From Fibrobacter sp. UWR4 (GTDB taxonomy: Bacteria > Fibrobacterota > Fibrobacteria > Fibrobacterales > Fibrobacteraceae): a DNA stretch of 64,000 nucleotides. The notes below the pieces were generated by a model that was given only the letters and a program-made list of their open reading frames with translations, was not told the DNA's origin and did no database searches. Shown piece after piece: positions 63,891 to 64,000 of this stretch. The position numbers and the translations under genes were made by a program. Each line of letters begins with the position of its first letter. The stretch's first letter is position 1. Location: positions 1 to 64,000 of the forward strand of contig NZ_QGDU01000007.1 of NCBI RefSeq assembly GCF_003149045.1, in the 5' to 3' direction.

Positions 63891-64000
63891 GATACAATAA
63901 CCAGGTCGGAGAAAAAAACTTAGGCTCTAAAGTTAAGTAAAGACCTCCGAGAAAAAGACAAACCTTTTCATTTTTTTTGAAAATCCCCGTTTTCAGTCCA
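63891..64000. other. Upstream region of the DnaA-family gene
   Basis: 110 AT-rich bases with a T8 run. No TTATNCACA DnaA box or promoter of consensus quality is visible, so there is no sign of an origin in this window. The rest of the region lies outside. Confidence 0.5.

Noticed and set aside
63891-64000. Replication origin next to the DnaA-family gene
   Set aside because: No DnaA-box cluster or AT-rich unwinding stretch with repeats is visible, and dnaN is not adjacent.

Overview
The window looks like chromosomal DNA of a Fibrobacter-type bacterium (Fibrobacterota, FCB group). The pointers are a triple FISUMP-repeat protein (the Fibrobacter succinogenes major paralogous domain), a secreted GH9 cellulase with a C-terminal sorting-type domain, an intracellular GH94 cellobiose-type phosphorylase, GTP-type PEP carboxykinase (PEP to oxaloacetate for succinate), Ser-rich linker lipoproteins, PorV/PorQ-like and OmpA/TSP3 outer-membrane proteins, and type IX-like C-terminal sequences. 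Many genes lack a Shine-Dalgarno sequence and instead carry a TAnnTT hexamer 6-10 bases before the start codon, like the -7 element of Bacteroidota promoters. No phage, insertion sequence or CRISPR array was seen.

Layout. 1-5.6 kb: truncated AAA ATPase, GH94 phosphorylase, PadR regulator with a palindromic site, Bcr/CflA exporter. 5.7-15.3 kb: two lipoproteins, pckG, glgC, Nfu-type Fe-S protein, a stand-alone AICAR transformylase domain, trmFO, small proteins. 15.3-18.2 kb: PIN toxin-antitoxin pair, FMN-dependent 2-hydroxyacid dehydrogenase, a non-coding stretch with repeated tRNA-Pro 3' ends, then tRNA-Pro and tRNA-Lys. 18.3-20.1 kb: PorV/PorQ-like barrel coupled to a glycosyltransferase-like protein. 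20.1-24.1 kb: a compact five-gene cytochrome c / Fe-S / NrfD-type membrane oxidoreductase operon, like a reduced alternative complex III, divergent from mntP-ligA. 26.9-43.8 kb: FISUMP protein, gdhA, GH9 cellulase, an inositol-phosphatase family gene with an FGE-domain lipoprotein, M29 aminopeptidase, AgmX/TonB-like protein, alr, ogt, an HPr-kinase-like P-loop protein, and an Rpn-type nuclease.

43.9-47.4 kb holds the most unusual locus: two tandem units, each a secreted repeat protein ending in a type IX-like C-terminus followed 5-7 bases later by a nearly identical 52-53-residue peptide gene. The first large gene is interrupted at an A7 run forming a canonical -1 slippery heptamer. 47.5-52.6 kb is a complete six-gene TtpC-type TonB operon (DUF3450, TtpC, ExbB, ExbD, TonB, TPR). 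52.8-64 kb: ankyrin lipoprotein, barrel protein, LysM transglycosylase with two small upstream genes, TSP3/OmpA-like protein, SlyD, Ser-rich lipoprotein, an SDR protein, and a divergent DnaA-family protein lacking the usual arginine finger and the DHTTV helix sequence.

Together the genes describe an anaerobic Gram-negative cellulose degrader: polymer cleavage outside (GH9), energised outer-membrane uptake (TtpC-TonB), phosphorolysis inside (GH94), storage as glycogen (glgC), and succinate fermentation (PEPCK), with a multi-haem quinol-linked complex of unknown partner. All functions are inferred from the sequence and family knowledge; no database search was run.
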